Origin: Patagioenas fasciata | Taxonomy: Eukaryota; Chordata; Aves; Columbiformes; Columbidae | Reading direction: 5' to 3' | Length of the DNA stretch: 64,000 nt | Assembly: GCF_037038585.1 (NCBI RefSeq) | Contig: NC_092520.1 | Span: 4,538,001 to 4,602,000, forward strand | Shown: one piece after another, positions 54,001-64,000 of the stretch | How the letters are laid out: each line of letters opens with the position of its first letter | How positions within the stretch are numbered: the stretch's first letter is position 1 | Translations under genes and position numbers: made by a program | The notes under the pieces: generated by a model | The model's database searches: none | What the model was told of the DNA's origin: nothing | The model's input: the letters and a program-made list of their open reading frames with translations, nothing else

Positions 54001-57000
54001 TGGCACAAAAGATCTGGTTAGCATAGCCATTAGCAACTCGGGTAGTTACCAGTGCAGAGCAAAGATGAGTGAGATGAGGAGCACAGAGGTCAGATCTGTC
54101 AGGATCCACATGATGTTGTACTGCTGCGGAGTCTGGAAGAGAACAACAGAGGATGCATCCACCACCAAGGATCCCAAGGTATTGAAAAAAAGTTGCTCAG
54201 GCTCCTTCTCACTGCTCAAATATGGCCATTCAGCTGCTCGGTTTGCACATGCAGTAACATCCCTCAGGTGTTTAAAGCATTTGGTGGCATTTCAAAGTGG
54301 CCACTCACCAGTGGGTGTTGGTGCCAAATCATCATCCTTCATAAACACAGGTCTGTTCTGTGGCCAAGAAGATTGTACCACATCACAGTGAACATCAGGG
54401 GGAACTCTTGTTTGTGTGGGCAGGCCTTTCTCTTCCTTTCCTTTCCTTTCCCTTCCTTTCCTTTCCCTTCCCTTCCCTTCCCTTCCCTTCCCTTCCCTTC
54501 CCTTCCCTTCCCTTCCCTTCCCTTCCCTTCCCTTCCCTTCCCTTCCCTTCCCTTCCCTTCCCTTCCCTTCCCTTCCCTTCCCTTCCCTTCCCTTCCCTCC
54601 GACATCAATGTCAACTGGTGGCATCTCATTTTCCCTGGCAAAACTGTCCTCTAGTGAACACCACAGAGGGTCTGGCTCCTGCTTCGAGTCTAAGATCATC
54701 TGAAGATTCACCCTTAGACTGGACCTTCACCCACCCTCACAACGGACTGAAACACTGCAGTTGTCTGGATGGGAGCATTGCAAAATCTACTTCAAGGGTA
54801 TGAAGCCAGTTATTCAAAGTGGTAGCCTTCAGGCTCCAGGGACTCCAGAGGGACCAGTGCCCCAGGTGTTCCTTAGCCCTACAGGTTGTCCAAGGCAGAA
54901 TAGCGAATAGACAAATTATGTGAAAAAAAATTCCACCCAACAAGGAAGGCTTATTTTTATGTTTGTTTCCCTCAGGCTTGTGGAACAAGACCAAGTTTGA
55001 GAAGGGCAGTGGGAAGCCCTGGGAAATGAGGAATTTCTGACACCAATAAGGTGCTTCAAAAGCTTAGAAACAGAAATTCTCATGCATCGGCTTGTGCCCT
55101 CAGAGGCCCTTTCTTCCCACACAAGTCTCAATATGGTTTTTCTTTCTTATCTCAAGGCCTAAAAGTTGCAAATCCTAATGAGCAGGGTGCTTCTACCTGA
55201 GCCAAGAGAAAAGAGGAGAAGGGTATGGTGATACCTGGAGCAGCTCAGAGGTTCCAGGTAAGCCAGGTTTCAACTCAGGTGCTTCTCATCCAAAGGATCT
55301 TTTACCCTTGCACGAATAGGCCCATGGTCTCCACAGGCAACCATGAACATCCCAACCCTACTTTCTACCCATGAGAGGCGGAGGATTTTTGCTTACCATG
55401 AGAAAGAGTGGCTGGCTGAGATTCTTCAGTGTGTGAACGGCGTTGGTGGTCACAGAATGTGCCCCAGAGCACCATGCCAGGGAGAAAAGCCACGGCTCAC
55501 TGATCACATAGAAGTTGGTGGTGATGTTTCTCTCAGCATATTTCCTTTAAAAGACCAAAAGGCAATAACCTTCGTTAAGGTTAGTATTTCCTTTGGGCTG
55601 AATCAAGGATGGACAACAATTTTCTGTAGAAAAGACTTGCTTTAGGACCTAGATAAGGAATAGAAAGGAAAACCAACCAGCCAATAATTAATCATTCCTA
55701 ATTGGTCATAACCGAATAGCTGATCTGCTGGAAGAAAATGCAGTTAAAATGTCCAAGAGGTCAAAACTTTGCTTACCCTTCTGCCATATGAATCAACATA
55801 ATTATGTGTTTGTAATCTCCCAACGATGCGTTCAAAACCACCTCAAAACTGGCTACGCATGTTCATGAATTTTTCTGAGTTAACTCATCTTTCAAGCTCT
55901 TACAAGCTATCAAAACTTAACATGAAGTAAGATCCTACTCTGTGTTAATAGGAAAGGAATGTATCGTCGATATCAGCACTTGTAAATCTATCAGGATCTA
56001 ACCCAAACGGATATACCTAGGATTTTACATGCTGTGAAAATTATAATTGAGACATCATGAACATCATTCTCATCCAAAGAATTAAACTTTTTATCTTTTT
56101 TTTTTTTTTTAAATTAGATTACAATATTTTTGTGCACTTAGAAAAAAAAAATCATATTTGCAAATGGAGAGATGGACAGGTAAGACTCATTTTTGGATTT
56201 GTTTCGTTTTGGTTTTCCATACGAAAGAAACACTTTGGAATTTCCTGCAATGAATGCAGAACCTTCCACTGGAGATATGATGGTTTTAGTGTGTCGCAAG
56301 TAACACAGTACTGGTAGTAAGAGAGACAAGAAATGAAATCTCCAAAACACCAGCCACAAGAGGGTGATGGTCTCTCACCACAGCTTTATGCACTCACACT
56401 GATGTTTGTGGAAGAGTCATGAGAGGTTAAATAGTTGCTCGTTCTCCGTGATTCAGTGTTGATGGGACTGGGAATGGCATGAATAGAGAGACAAGAAATC
56501 AAGAGATACCTGTGTTATGCTACCCAGAGGATCCTCAAACACTGGTCAAGTAAATATGGGTTTGGGGGCAAGGGAGTACAACTACATCTACCACCTCTTG
56601 GCCACACACGGGATCAACAGTAGGAGTGGACTAGAGTCCTTCACTCCCAGGATGCAACAGGGATGGCCACTTGAGCTAAAGGAGCTCTTCCCAAAATGCT
56701 ACAGATCCTGGAGCTGGTCACTGGAGGGAGACATTGCCACATGCATGAGGCAGACATAGTCCAGATGCAGTCCAAGCGTCCTTGGGGCTGCAACTCCAGC
56801 CTACCTGATATCTTCACTGGACATTTCAGTGTAGGCCAGATTGAGTTTGACAATGCTGTCCGCCAACAGGTCTTCAACTGGAGCTTTACGGCCTATTGTC
56901 TGCTGAAACCCAGGAGCAACAGACTGAACAAAGGACCTCATGTCATCCTCCAGCCATAGGACCTACAACCAACAAGAGGGACCAGTGAATTCGCAGCAGA

Positions 57001-60000
57001 CTTATTGATGTGCCCTGCCCTTCACACAAACCCAGTAAGGATAAGGTCCTGAGGAGCTTAACCCTGCCTGTCAAATGACGTATTTCTTATGATGATCAAA
57101 GAACATTAGGATGCAGGGTTAAACTTGCAAGTCACATTCATCAAGAAATAAGTACTCACTGTTCCTTGCTTATCAACTTGAAATCAGTGAGCACATTTCA
57201 CACAGCCCAACAAAAGATGCGGTCTTTGAAATGGATGAAAAGACAGCTTTGGTTTCTGGGAAAGGCAACAGAAAATATTCTGTTCTCCCATTCTCCCAGC
57301 ATGGGAGAACTTCAGCAGATACAAATCAGTGTAACCCCCCAGACATCAACAGACGCATAAGCTGATCCATATGGATTCAGCATTCATCCCAAGCAGGGAA
57401 TTGCCTGGGGAAGGAGGAAGGCAATGAAGGCTCACAGCTTCATGTGCTTTAATGTAAGACAGGAGTTTCTATGCAATATATAAAATAAACATGTGTGGCC
57501 GGGAGCAGGCTGTCAATTATTATGAAAGGATGCTGTCTGGGGGCTAAGGCATCAGCTGGTATATACAACATCTTATTTCTTTGTTCTCTGTAAGGTTACA
57601 CCATTTTGTACCTGCTGAGGCACCAATAGTAGGACTGTATCCAAAATGATGCCTCTTAAAACAGGTGAAATGAAAAGGCCTGGACTTTATGCAGGTAAAA
57701 TCACACAGGGCATGACCCCAAAGTCGGAGAGCACGAAAAAAGGATACAGAGGAGAGAGGCCACCCTACCAGATGGGGTCTAATCCCCGACTCATTGAGGA
57801 TGACTTCCAGGGTTCTGTTGATCCATGAGTTCCTATAAGGATGTTTCTCTGGAGGGCGGTAGAGATCAAATATCACAACTTTATTCTGACTGTCTGCGAG
57901 GCGCAAGAAATTACTTAGCTTGTAAATTGACTGATTCATTGCCTGGTTTTGATCTGCCCTTGACAGTGAGCCCATGCATGAGAATGGTTTGTCCTAGAAA
58001 TAAACAGATATTAAAAAAGGAAATCAATCAGGTAGTCGCCTATGGGAGTCAGCAGCATGCAAAAAAACTCATCTCAAAGAGGGAAAAAGTTTGACATGAG
58101 CGCTCAGTAGGTAAGGATATTTTATTTTGCTTAGCTCTTCTACTTGAGAAATGAGGGAAATTAAGCCAGGCTGTGATGACACTGCTTCTGGGACCTGAAT
58201 TGTGTAGTTCTGTACGCTCTGCTGTGCTGCTTTTTCCCACCACTGTTATGCACAGCACCTTGCACAAGTATAATACCTGTTGTGTTCTTCCTCTAGACCA
58301 TATGCTTTGCTGCTGCCATGATAAGGAGCCACAAGAACACCCACCAGGCAGTTGTCATAGGTCTCCTACGTCTGAAGGACAACTGGACAATCCAACTGAA
58401 GGATTTCTATTGACTTGTTTGAGTTTCGCCTCAACCAGTTGTTAGGGAATAGACTGCCTTAGCTAACTGAAATATTGGGTACACTGCTCCTTACAGAACT
58501 TGTTTAGAAACTTCTTGTATAGAGTTTGCTTAGCATAACTTCTGCAACCTGTGAACTTTTGAACTTTCTACCTCTTTAAGGAAAAAAAGGCCTCAGAGTG
58601 GTTCAAACTACTAAATAAAGGGATTTGCCTCCCTGGAGATAAGTGAAGGAACAGAACTGTTTTTAACAAAAGAAGACAAAACAGAAAAATGTTTTGGTTT
58701 GGCAAGAACTTATTTTTCTCCAGCTGCAGGTATGAAATAGCAACTGAAGGTCAGGACTTTGATTGATGGCCTGCCTGAAGGAAATGAAGAGATCCAGTGA
58801 AGAATGGGGAGACCCAGACTCTAATTTTGCAATTGGCCCAGAGTGACGCAGCGGGGGTGGAAATTTGGCTTATGGGCATATAATTATCCAAGCTGTTTTC
58901 TACTAATGGTCCCTCTTCAGGAGGCCCCCAATTCAAGCTGCTCTATGCTGTATCTTGCAAATGAATTGTTTATTTAAGAAGAACTTCATGATTTCTTGAC
59001 TGAGTCTCTGCTGTGGAAAGCCTAGGGAAAAGGAACCGCCTTAACACAGTAGTTCCTCTCCTAACATTCATGCTATTAAGTAGTCGCCAGCTGGTGTCTC
59101 TTGTACACCCAGTTGATGATAGTTCTTTACAGCACTTACCTTAAGGAACCATGTTCCAGCATTCAACTCCTGGAGGGTATCCCAAGAGAATAACGCAGCA
59201 TTTTGAGCAGTGTCATTGGGGTAGACTTCCTTGATGTTGGTTGTCCTCCTCAAGGTACTGTCATGCATGAGAAAAGGAACTCCATCATAGCTGTTGGAGA
59301 CCAAGAGTTCAGGTCACCTGGGGTGCGGGTTCGTTCATGGTACAAGCAGGCTAATGCCAGGTCAGAAGAACACATGGGCCACCATGAACACAGTAGTACG
59401 GCCTCTCTCAATGCAGAGGGTGGGATAGGAAGGCTGAGGCTCAAGACACTTCTTTCCAGCTTAAATACTGCTGAGTTACCTTGGAGGAGTCATGCCTCTC
59501 TATGCCTCAGTTTCCCCAGAGGCAAAGTAGAGACAGTGGCATTTATGCCAAAAAAATGTATAGTAACTTGTGGTTGAAATATCTTCTTGCTGACACCAAA
59601 GTTTTTTTACAGATTTCAGAGGATTGAAGTCTAAACAGACAGTGATGGAAGGACAAAATATTCTCTTATAGAAAGGTGTACATTAGTAGAACATCTAAGC
59701 ATTAGTATTTTTCTCATCAGCGTCTGACAACTGCTCGTCCTGCACAGTGTGTTAGCAATTTATGGCCATGAGTCCCCTACATAGAGGCAATTAAAGATCT
59801 AGTAATTAGGACAACGCTGTCACAAGTCTGAATATAATTTTCTGCTGGTTCTTAGACCTGGCACAACCCTCGCTGTGCCCTGGAAGTCAGGCTAGGGTAG
59901 GGACTTTGTCTTTATACCCTGCAAAGCATTTAAAATACAGTGTAAAAATAATGGTTGTTAAATCAATAGCTGCAGCTTATTGACTTGCCTGAGAACAACC

Positions 60001-62392
60001 ATGCCCTACAGCCCCTATCATCACATGTCAACTGAGGGACACTGTCCCAGCCATCAGTAAACCCTAATTGCACGGACTTGCATGTCTCCAAAGGCAACTC
60101 TTAGGAGAAGCAGCGTGTATTCTGTGGGACGCGATGTTTTCGCCTTACCTAATGGTGACATCTGTTTCGAGACCATCCGCACCATGTTCAATTGTTTTCT
60201 GAAATGACATCTCAGTATTTTCTGGTGCCAGCTGGAAAAAAAAGAAAGTGCAGAAACAGATCATTTTCAAACACTCTCTGGAGTACTCAATAAGCATTTT
60301 CTCTCTCCTTGTAACACCTCTGCTTTTTGTTGAAGGACCACCATTATCTTGTTAAAGTCTACTGTTTGTTTTCTTCCACTTCAGCCACCAAATCCATCTT
60401 GTCCCTCAGGAACAGCGTTATCCTTGTTAGCAAACCCATGCAGCGATGTTTTTGGCATGCAGTTCCTAACAGAAATGTCTCCCCTCCCACTCTCCACAAA
60501 TTTAATGGAAAAAAAACACAGAAGATGATGATGAAAGTAGAAAGAAGCAAGACACAGGATGAAAAAAATGATGTAAAATAACTTCTCCAGACCTACCATT
60601 GGTGCTCCACGGTGTCCAATGAGGGCTGGCTTTGGTCCAAGTGTCCCCATCTCTCTGATGCAAGGAGAGTACATCCCCAGAGGTATCAAGAAAAGAAAGA
60701 GAAGGATAGCCAGGTATGGACCAACAATTATCACCTGAACAACTGAAAGAATTTGAAGGAGGAAGGCTAGAGTTAATCCATGTGGTAATGCATGAGTTTG
60801 CCTTGCAGTTTGACTTTTAATACAGCCCTCCAGCTAAGTAGCTGTTGAGCTTTGTCCCATCCCTTTTTTCACCCCTTCTTCCATCCCTTCTTCCCCTAAT
60901 TTTCTCTCCAAGCAATGCAACCCAGGCAAACAAACTGGTCAAAGCAAGGATGTTCATTGTTCACATCAGGACTGCAGGTTTTGTGCTTTTATTGCCTTAA
61001 AGCAAGATGCGGCCTTAATTTCTTTTTCTTTAGAGGCAGAACAATGAAATATCCCCCATCTGTAGAAAAACAATCCTCAACAGGATGATGCTAATATTTT
61101 TCTTACTCAGATAAGAACAACAAACATTTTGAAGTTTGATTCACAGTGAAGAAGAGGAGGAACCTTTCTCCTTCAAATACGTTACATCCCCTTAAGGTGA
61201 ATTCTTCCCTGGTTCATTCAGATTGCTGTCAATGACCTACAGAACCCTGCAGACCCTGACTGCATGGGTATTGCACCTCAGAAACTTCCCAGCTCATCAC
61301 CTATGGTCTTCTCTGCAATCTGTTGACACATTGAGCCTTCACCTCAGGGAACAAAACATTTCCTCTGAGAAATGAGCATCTGTGCACCAACATCTCTGTC
61401 TTTGAATGGGTACCACCACCCTTCCAAACGTTGTGCCAGTGGCTCTGAAGGAACTTGGGCTCACACCAAGCTGACGTATTGAGCTGATAATCCATTAGAC
61501 ATGGTGAACTGTAATGTTTAGGGTCCCAGCATATTCCCCCCAACCTTCCCAGCTGCAGTTCAATAAGAAAATCCTGAGCAGAAAAACAAAGACACTTTCA
61601 CCAGCCCATTCTGTCGGTGATTTTTATTACAAATTAACATCTGCAAATGGGTGTCATGTACGTAACTTTGACTACATGGAGATACTAAGTCAGAGAAAAC
61701 CAGCCAGTCCCAGAACCAGGCTATTCTGCAGTTGTTACATGCATCTGGCGTTGTTTTTACACTACTTGATCACACTTCTCTGAGGTAGACAGAACTTGCC
61801 ATGGGACAGTACTAGGAACTAGTCAAAAAGCTCTTTCCCTGTTTCAGCTGGTTTCTCCTAAGATGCACCAGTCTGAAGTGGATTGATGCGACTTGAGACC
61901 TCTCCTGAGATGCCAAAGTTGAGTACAGCAAGCAAAGGTCAGGCAGGAGAGCTGCCACTGTCTGTTTTCTCCTGCAGAGCAGACAGTTGGCCAAATTTCC
62001 ATGCATGACTCAGAATGTGGGTACTTCTGCTAATCTCCTCCGTCTCAAAATAGGTTCACTGCCTCGGTGTAAGCCAAAACTGTGCAAGGGAGCATGCAAC
62101 CCAGTAACAGACCTGGACAGCCAGAGGAGAGGGCACAGCCCAAGCCCCAGCCCCCCTAATTTCCCTGGGATACACAGAGGCTAAAAGTCACCTCCATCTG
62201 TGGTGCAGGTGTTGGAAGGAAAGGCTCCTGCACGCCTCTTTTCCCACACTGACATACATCTTTTTTCATATGAGGAGCAGGAAGCGGAGTTACTGTACCT
62301 TTCTTATGTGCTCTGATGGCATGAAGAGCCACAGGCCAGGACAGGAGGACCATGATGGTTATTGCCCCTACATGGAGATAGGGAGCTGTGAT
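50945..62392 (-). CDS. GDPD4: GDPD4, glycerophosphodiester phosphodiesterase domain protein 4 (3' part, ten exons)
   Basis: Multi-pass membrane protein of the GDPD2/4/5 group, whose catalytic domain hydrolyses glycerophosphodiesters or related substrates outside the cell (family knowledge; the exact GDPD4 substrate is unsettled). Ten exons total 1,257 nt, 418 residues plus stop, with consistent phases. Seen in order: hydrophobic segments ([35 protein letters not shown]), catalytic [24 protein letters not shown] and FLMHD, the rest of the barrel, then a final membrane helix and short cytoplasmic tail. GDPD5 was considered, but the sequence diverges from it and the neighbour is MYO7A, which in human is convergent with GDPD4. 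N-terminal exons not found. Span includes introns. Confidence 0.88.
52537..52619 (-). CDS. GDPD4: GDPD4 exon: cytoplasmic tail
   Basis: 83 nt, phase 2 to 1; acceptor catgcag, donor gtgagc. Encodes [20 protein letters not shown] then TYNKFRT; basic, cysteine-containing residues follow the membrane helix directly. Chosen because it restores frame with its neighbours. Confidence 0.75.
53186..53412 (-). mobile_element. CR1 LINE 3' end in a GDPD4 intron
   Basis: ATCATAGAATCATAGAATGG, then the best-preserved standard body in the window, to TTCTTCCTCATGTCTGG. Same strand as GDPD4. Confidence 0.92.
54050..54132 (-). CDS. GDPD4: GDPD4 exon: last transmembrane helix
   Basis: 83 nt, phase 0 to 2; acceptor ctcttccag, donor gtaact. 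Encodes [20 protein letters not shown] and SLIFALHW. Confidence 0.92.
54433..54598. repeat. TTCCC pentanucleotide tract (about 165 bp)
   Basis: Begins as TTCCT/TTTCC variants and becomes a pure run of CCTTC units. It is pure pyrimidine on + and pure purine on the GDPD4 sense strand. Lies in the GDPD4 intron between exons 54050-54132 and 55397-55544. The open frames of 95-153 codons across it are repeat artefacts. Confidence 0.97.
55397..55544 (-). CDS. GDPD4: GDPD4 exon: end of barrel
   Basis: 148 nt, phase 2 to 0; acceptor cttttaaag, donor gtaagc. Encodes [20 protein letters not shown] and [19 protein letters not shown], the PWLFSLxWCxGxxSVT motif of the family. Confidence 0.93.
56805..56962 (-). 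CDS. GDPD4: GDPD4 exon: barrel
   Basis: 158 nt, phase 0 to 2; acceptor ggttgtag, donor gtaggc. Encodes [20 protein letters not shown] and [25 protein letters not shown] is conserved in the group. Confidence 0.92.
57769..57993 (-). CDS. GDPD4: GDPD4 exon: central barrel
   Basis: 75 codons, phase 0/0; acceptor atttctag, donor gtaggg. Encodes [38 protein letters not shown] and [18 protein letters not shown], matching the QNQSI...FDLRxPPxxHPYR pattern of GDPD4/5. Confidence 0.93.
57994..60148 (-). other. GDPD4: GDPD4 introns around exon 59140-59290
   Basis: Apart from the exon at 59140-59290 no coding or repeat content was recognised here. Confidence 0.6.
59140..59290 (-). CDS. GDPD4: GDPD4 exon: second catalytic histidine
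   Basis: 151 nt, phase 2 to 0; acceptor ccaacag, donor gtaagt. Encodes [20 protein letters not shown] and [20 protein letters not shown] holds the second catalytic His; TLRRTTN is a GDPD hallmark. Confidence 0.94.
60149..60231 (-). CDS. GDPD4: GDPD4 exon: metal-binding Glu/Asp
   Basis: 83 nt, phase 0 to 2; acceptor tttttccag, donor gtaagg. Encodes [20 protein letters not shown] then LETDVTI; the Glu and Asp of ETD bind the divalent metal in this family. Confidence 0.93.
60597..60742 (-). CDS. GDPD4: GDPD4 exon: transmembrane segment and catalytic histidine
   Basis: 146 nt, phase 1 to 0; acceptor ttctttcag, donor gtaggt. Encodes [20 protein letters not shown] and, at its end, [11 protein letters not shown] with the first catalytic His and Arg of the GDPD fold. 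Confidence 0.93.
60743..62298 (-). other. GDPD4: GDPD4 intron
   Basis: Unique sequence without recognised genes or repeats. The phase-1 join between the flanking exons gives HKK-V-VQVIIV. Confidence 0.7.
62299..62392 (-). CDS. GDPD4: GDPD4 exon: transmembrane segment
   Basis: 94 nt, phase 0 to 1; acceptor ccttgccag, donor gtacag. Encodes [20 protein letters not shown] then [11 protein letters not shown]; the TAPxLHxGA motif is conserved in GDPD2/4/5. The exon before it was not found. Confidence 0.87.
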
Positions 62393-62639
62393 CTGGCAAG
62401 GAGAGAAAGGGATTTTAGTCAAAAGGTTGAAGTGTGAAGACAGGTGGAAAACAACTCCAACATAGCTACAACCTTCCGCCTGAATGGGTTCCTGCTGCAG
62501 ATACCACAAGTTCAATCTCTTCCTTATCTGTGTTAGATCCACCAAATACCTCTGGAGTTGGGAGAGAGATATGTGCCCCCCCATGTGCTACCTCCTTGGG
62601 CTGAGGAGTGCTCCTCGCTGCACTACACAGCTCTCCTTT

Positions 62640-62755
62640 CATAGAATCATAGAATCATTTTTGTTGGAAAAGACATTTAAAATCATTAAGTCCAACCGTT
62701 AACACTGCCAAGTCCACCTCTAAACCATCTACCTAAGAACATCATCTCATCTCCA
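62640..62755 (-). mobile_element. CR1 LINE 3' end, short
   Basis: CATAGAATCATAGAATCATT, then TTGTTGGAAAAGACATTTAA and CCACCTCTAAACCATCTACC; same subtype as the copy at 35083. Confidence 0.85.
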
Positions 62756-62948
62756 TACCACACTGCAGCTAAATCATTAAACTGATGTCAACAAGCCTGA
62801 CAGATAAAATGTGGTATTTACACCTGTATGGAACTAAATATTGTGGTATAAGAGACGTAGCTAATCTGGTACCTGTCTGATCATGGATATCAGACTCACA
62901 TACACCCTGCAGCACCTAATTTCACATGTTGTCAATATATTAATGGCA

Positions 62949-63410
62949 TCATAGAATTGTTTGGTTTGGAAGAGACCTTAAAGACCATTTAGTTCCAACT
63001 CCCCTGCCATGGGAAGGGACACGTTCCACTAGACCAGGTCACTCAAAGCCCCGTCCAACCTGACCTCGAACACTCCCAGGGATGGGGCATCCACAGCTTC
63101 TCTGGGCAGCCTGTTCCAGTGCCTCACCACCATCATGGGGAAGAATTTCTTCTTTCTATCTAACCTGAATCTCCCCTCTTTCAGTTTAAAGCCATTACTG
63201 TTTGCCCTATCACCACCTGCCCTTGTAAAAAGTCCCTCTCCAGCTTTCTTGTAGGTCCCCTTTAGGTCCTGGAAGCTGATATAAGATCTCCCTGGAGCCT
63301 TCTCTTCTCCAGGCTAAAAAACCCCAACTCTTTCAGCCTGTCTTCACAGGAAAGTTGCTCCAGCCCTCGGATCATCTTCGTGGCCTCCTCTGGACTTGCT
63401 CTGGGACAAT
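62949..63410 (-). mobile_element. CR1 LINE 3' end
   Basis: ATCATAGAATTGTTTGGTTT, ACTCCCCTGCCATGGGAAGG, CTCCCAGGGATGGGGCATCC, to CTTCGTGGCCTCCTCTGGAC. About 460 bp. Confidence 0.88.
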
Positions 63411-64000
63411 AATTCATTTTCATTTATTTCAAAGCATTTAAGTCACTTGCATTAGGGCTAATGTCATTTTTCATCTCTTTTTTTTTTTTTTTCCCACTTT
63501 AAACTCAATGAGTAGGTATTTTTCTCCATTTACTGACACAAAATAATATATTCATGTAATGCTTATGTCATATTAGATAATACCAATTGCTGGACAGATA
63601 AAGTAATTTGACTTGATTTCTTTGGTCTTAAAGAATAAGAAGGATCAGAAGCTAAGAAACAGTTCTCTGCTTATCATGAATGCATGAACAGAGCTGAAAA
63701 CCGAGCAGAAATAGTTCGACACTGAATGGATGCTCTTCACTCAAGTAATGTTGCTAAGACAAAACTTCCATAAAACTAGGGGAATTTGTCAAAGAAACTA
63801 ATCCATCATTTTCTCATGCTTGTCAAAGGCCCATGATTTCCATTCCAGCTAGAACTGAGAGTTATAAAGACATATGCTTGGAAAAAATCTATTCAGATGC
63901 AAGGCTTTGCTATTGCTTAGTCCATGCCTGAATCCCTAAGCTGGAAGGGTTGAAGAATGCAGCACTTACTGAGAGATATTATTGCCTGTGACACTGTCTG

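Larger units (their letters stand above)
62393..64000 (-). other. GDPD4: GDPD4 upstream intron or flank
   Basis: Two CR1 copies (62640-62755, 62949-63410) and A/T-rich unique sequence. A gtaagt on the minus strand near 63964-63969 ends a short open stretch reaching the window edge, but its phase does not fit the next exon. Confidence 0.5.

Noticed and set aside
54193-54803. Several 95-153 codon ORFs of FPSLPFPS or [10 protein letters not shown] type
   Set aside because: They are translations of the TTCCC repeat.
63964-64000. Possible GDPD4 upstream exon ending at a gtaagt on the minus strand
   Set aside because: The open frame (QTVSQAIISL) is short and cut by the window edge, and its phase does not fit the next exon at 62392.

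Overview
This window is bird genomic DNA. The evidence is a dense scatter of CR1 LINE 3' ends, recognisable by the repeated CATAGAAT / ATTCTATG tail and the body built around GTTTGGGTTGGAAGGGACC, together with vertebrate exon-intron structure and proteins very close to their human counterparts. I cannot name the species. No bacterial, tRNA, rRNA or CRISPR features are visible.

Positions 1-47,650 hold the 3' three quarters of MYO7A (unconventional myosin VIIa) on the + strand. I resolved 34 consecutive coding exons from 6015 to the stop at 47650. They sum to 4,737 nt, which is 1,578 residues plus a stop, and every splice phase agrees. By alignment to the human protein from memory, this equals roughly residue 598 to the C terminus: the end of the motor and converter, five IQ motifs, a charged single alpha-helix, MyTH4-FERM 1, SH3, and MyTH4-FERM 2. 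The first 6 kb is intron; the upstream exons lie outside the window. One intron (34772-37102) is a textbook U12-type AT-AC intron. A second junction (32728 versus 32788) has two in-frame acceptors 60 nt apart, at the same junction where human MYO7A varies.

Positions 47,651-50,944 hold the MYO7A 3' UTR and the convergent intergenic zone. An in-frame 64-codon open stretch directly follows the MYO7A stop codon.

Positions 50,945-64,000 hold a GDPD-family membrane phosphodiesterase on the - strand, called GDPD4 by sequence and by its tail-to-tail position next to MYO7A. Ten exons with mutually consistent phases (1,257 nt, 418 residues plus stop) cover transmembrane segments, the catalytic HRGAP ... 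ENT ... ETD ... MHD residues and the C terminus. The N-terminal exons and the promoter are beyond 64,000 or were not found.

Mobile and simple DNA fills the introns: at least 19 CR1 fragments, one short inverted-repeat element with Tc1/mariner-like TA ends (40171-40416), a 170-bp TTCCC pentanucleotide tract (54433-54598), and an unusual array of about 13 different short hairpins at 42460-42829. That array is followed by a TATA-like box and a 40-bp tandem repeat, and I cannot assign it to a known family. It and the AT-AC intron are the two most distinctive features here.
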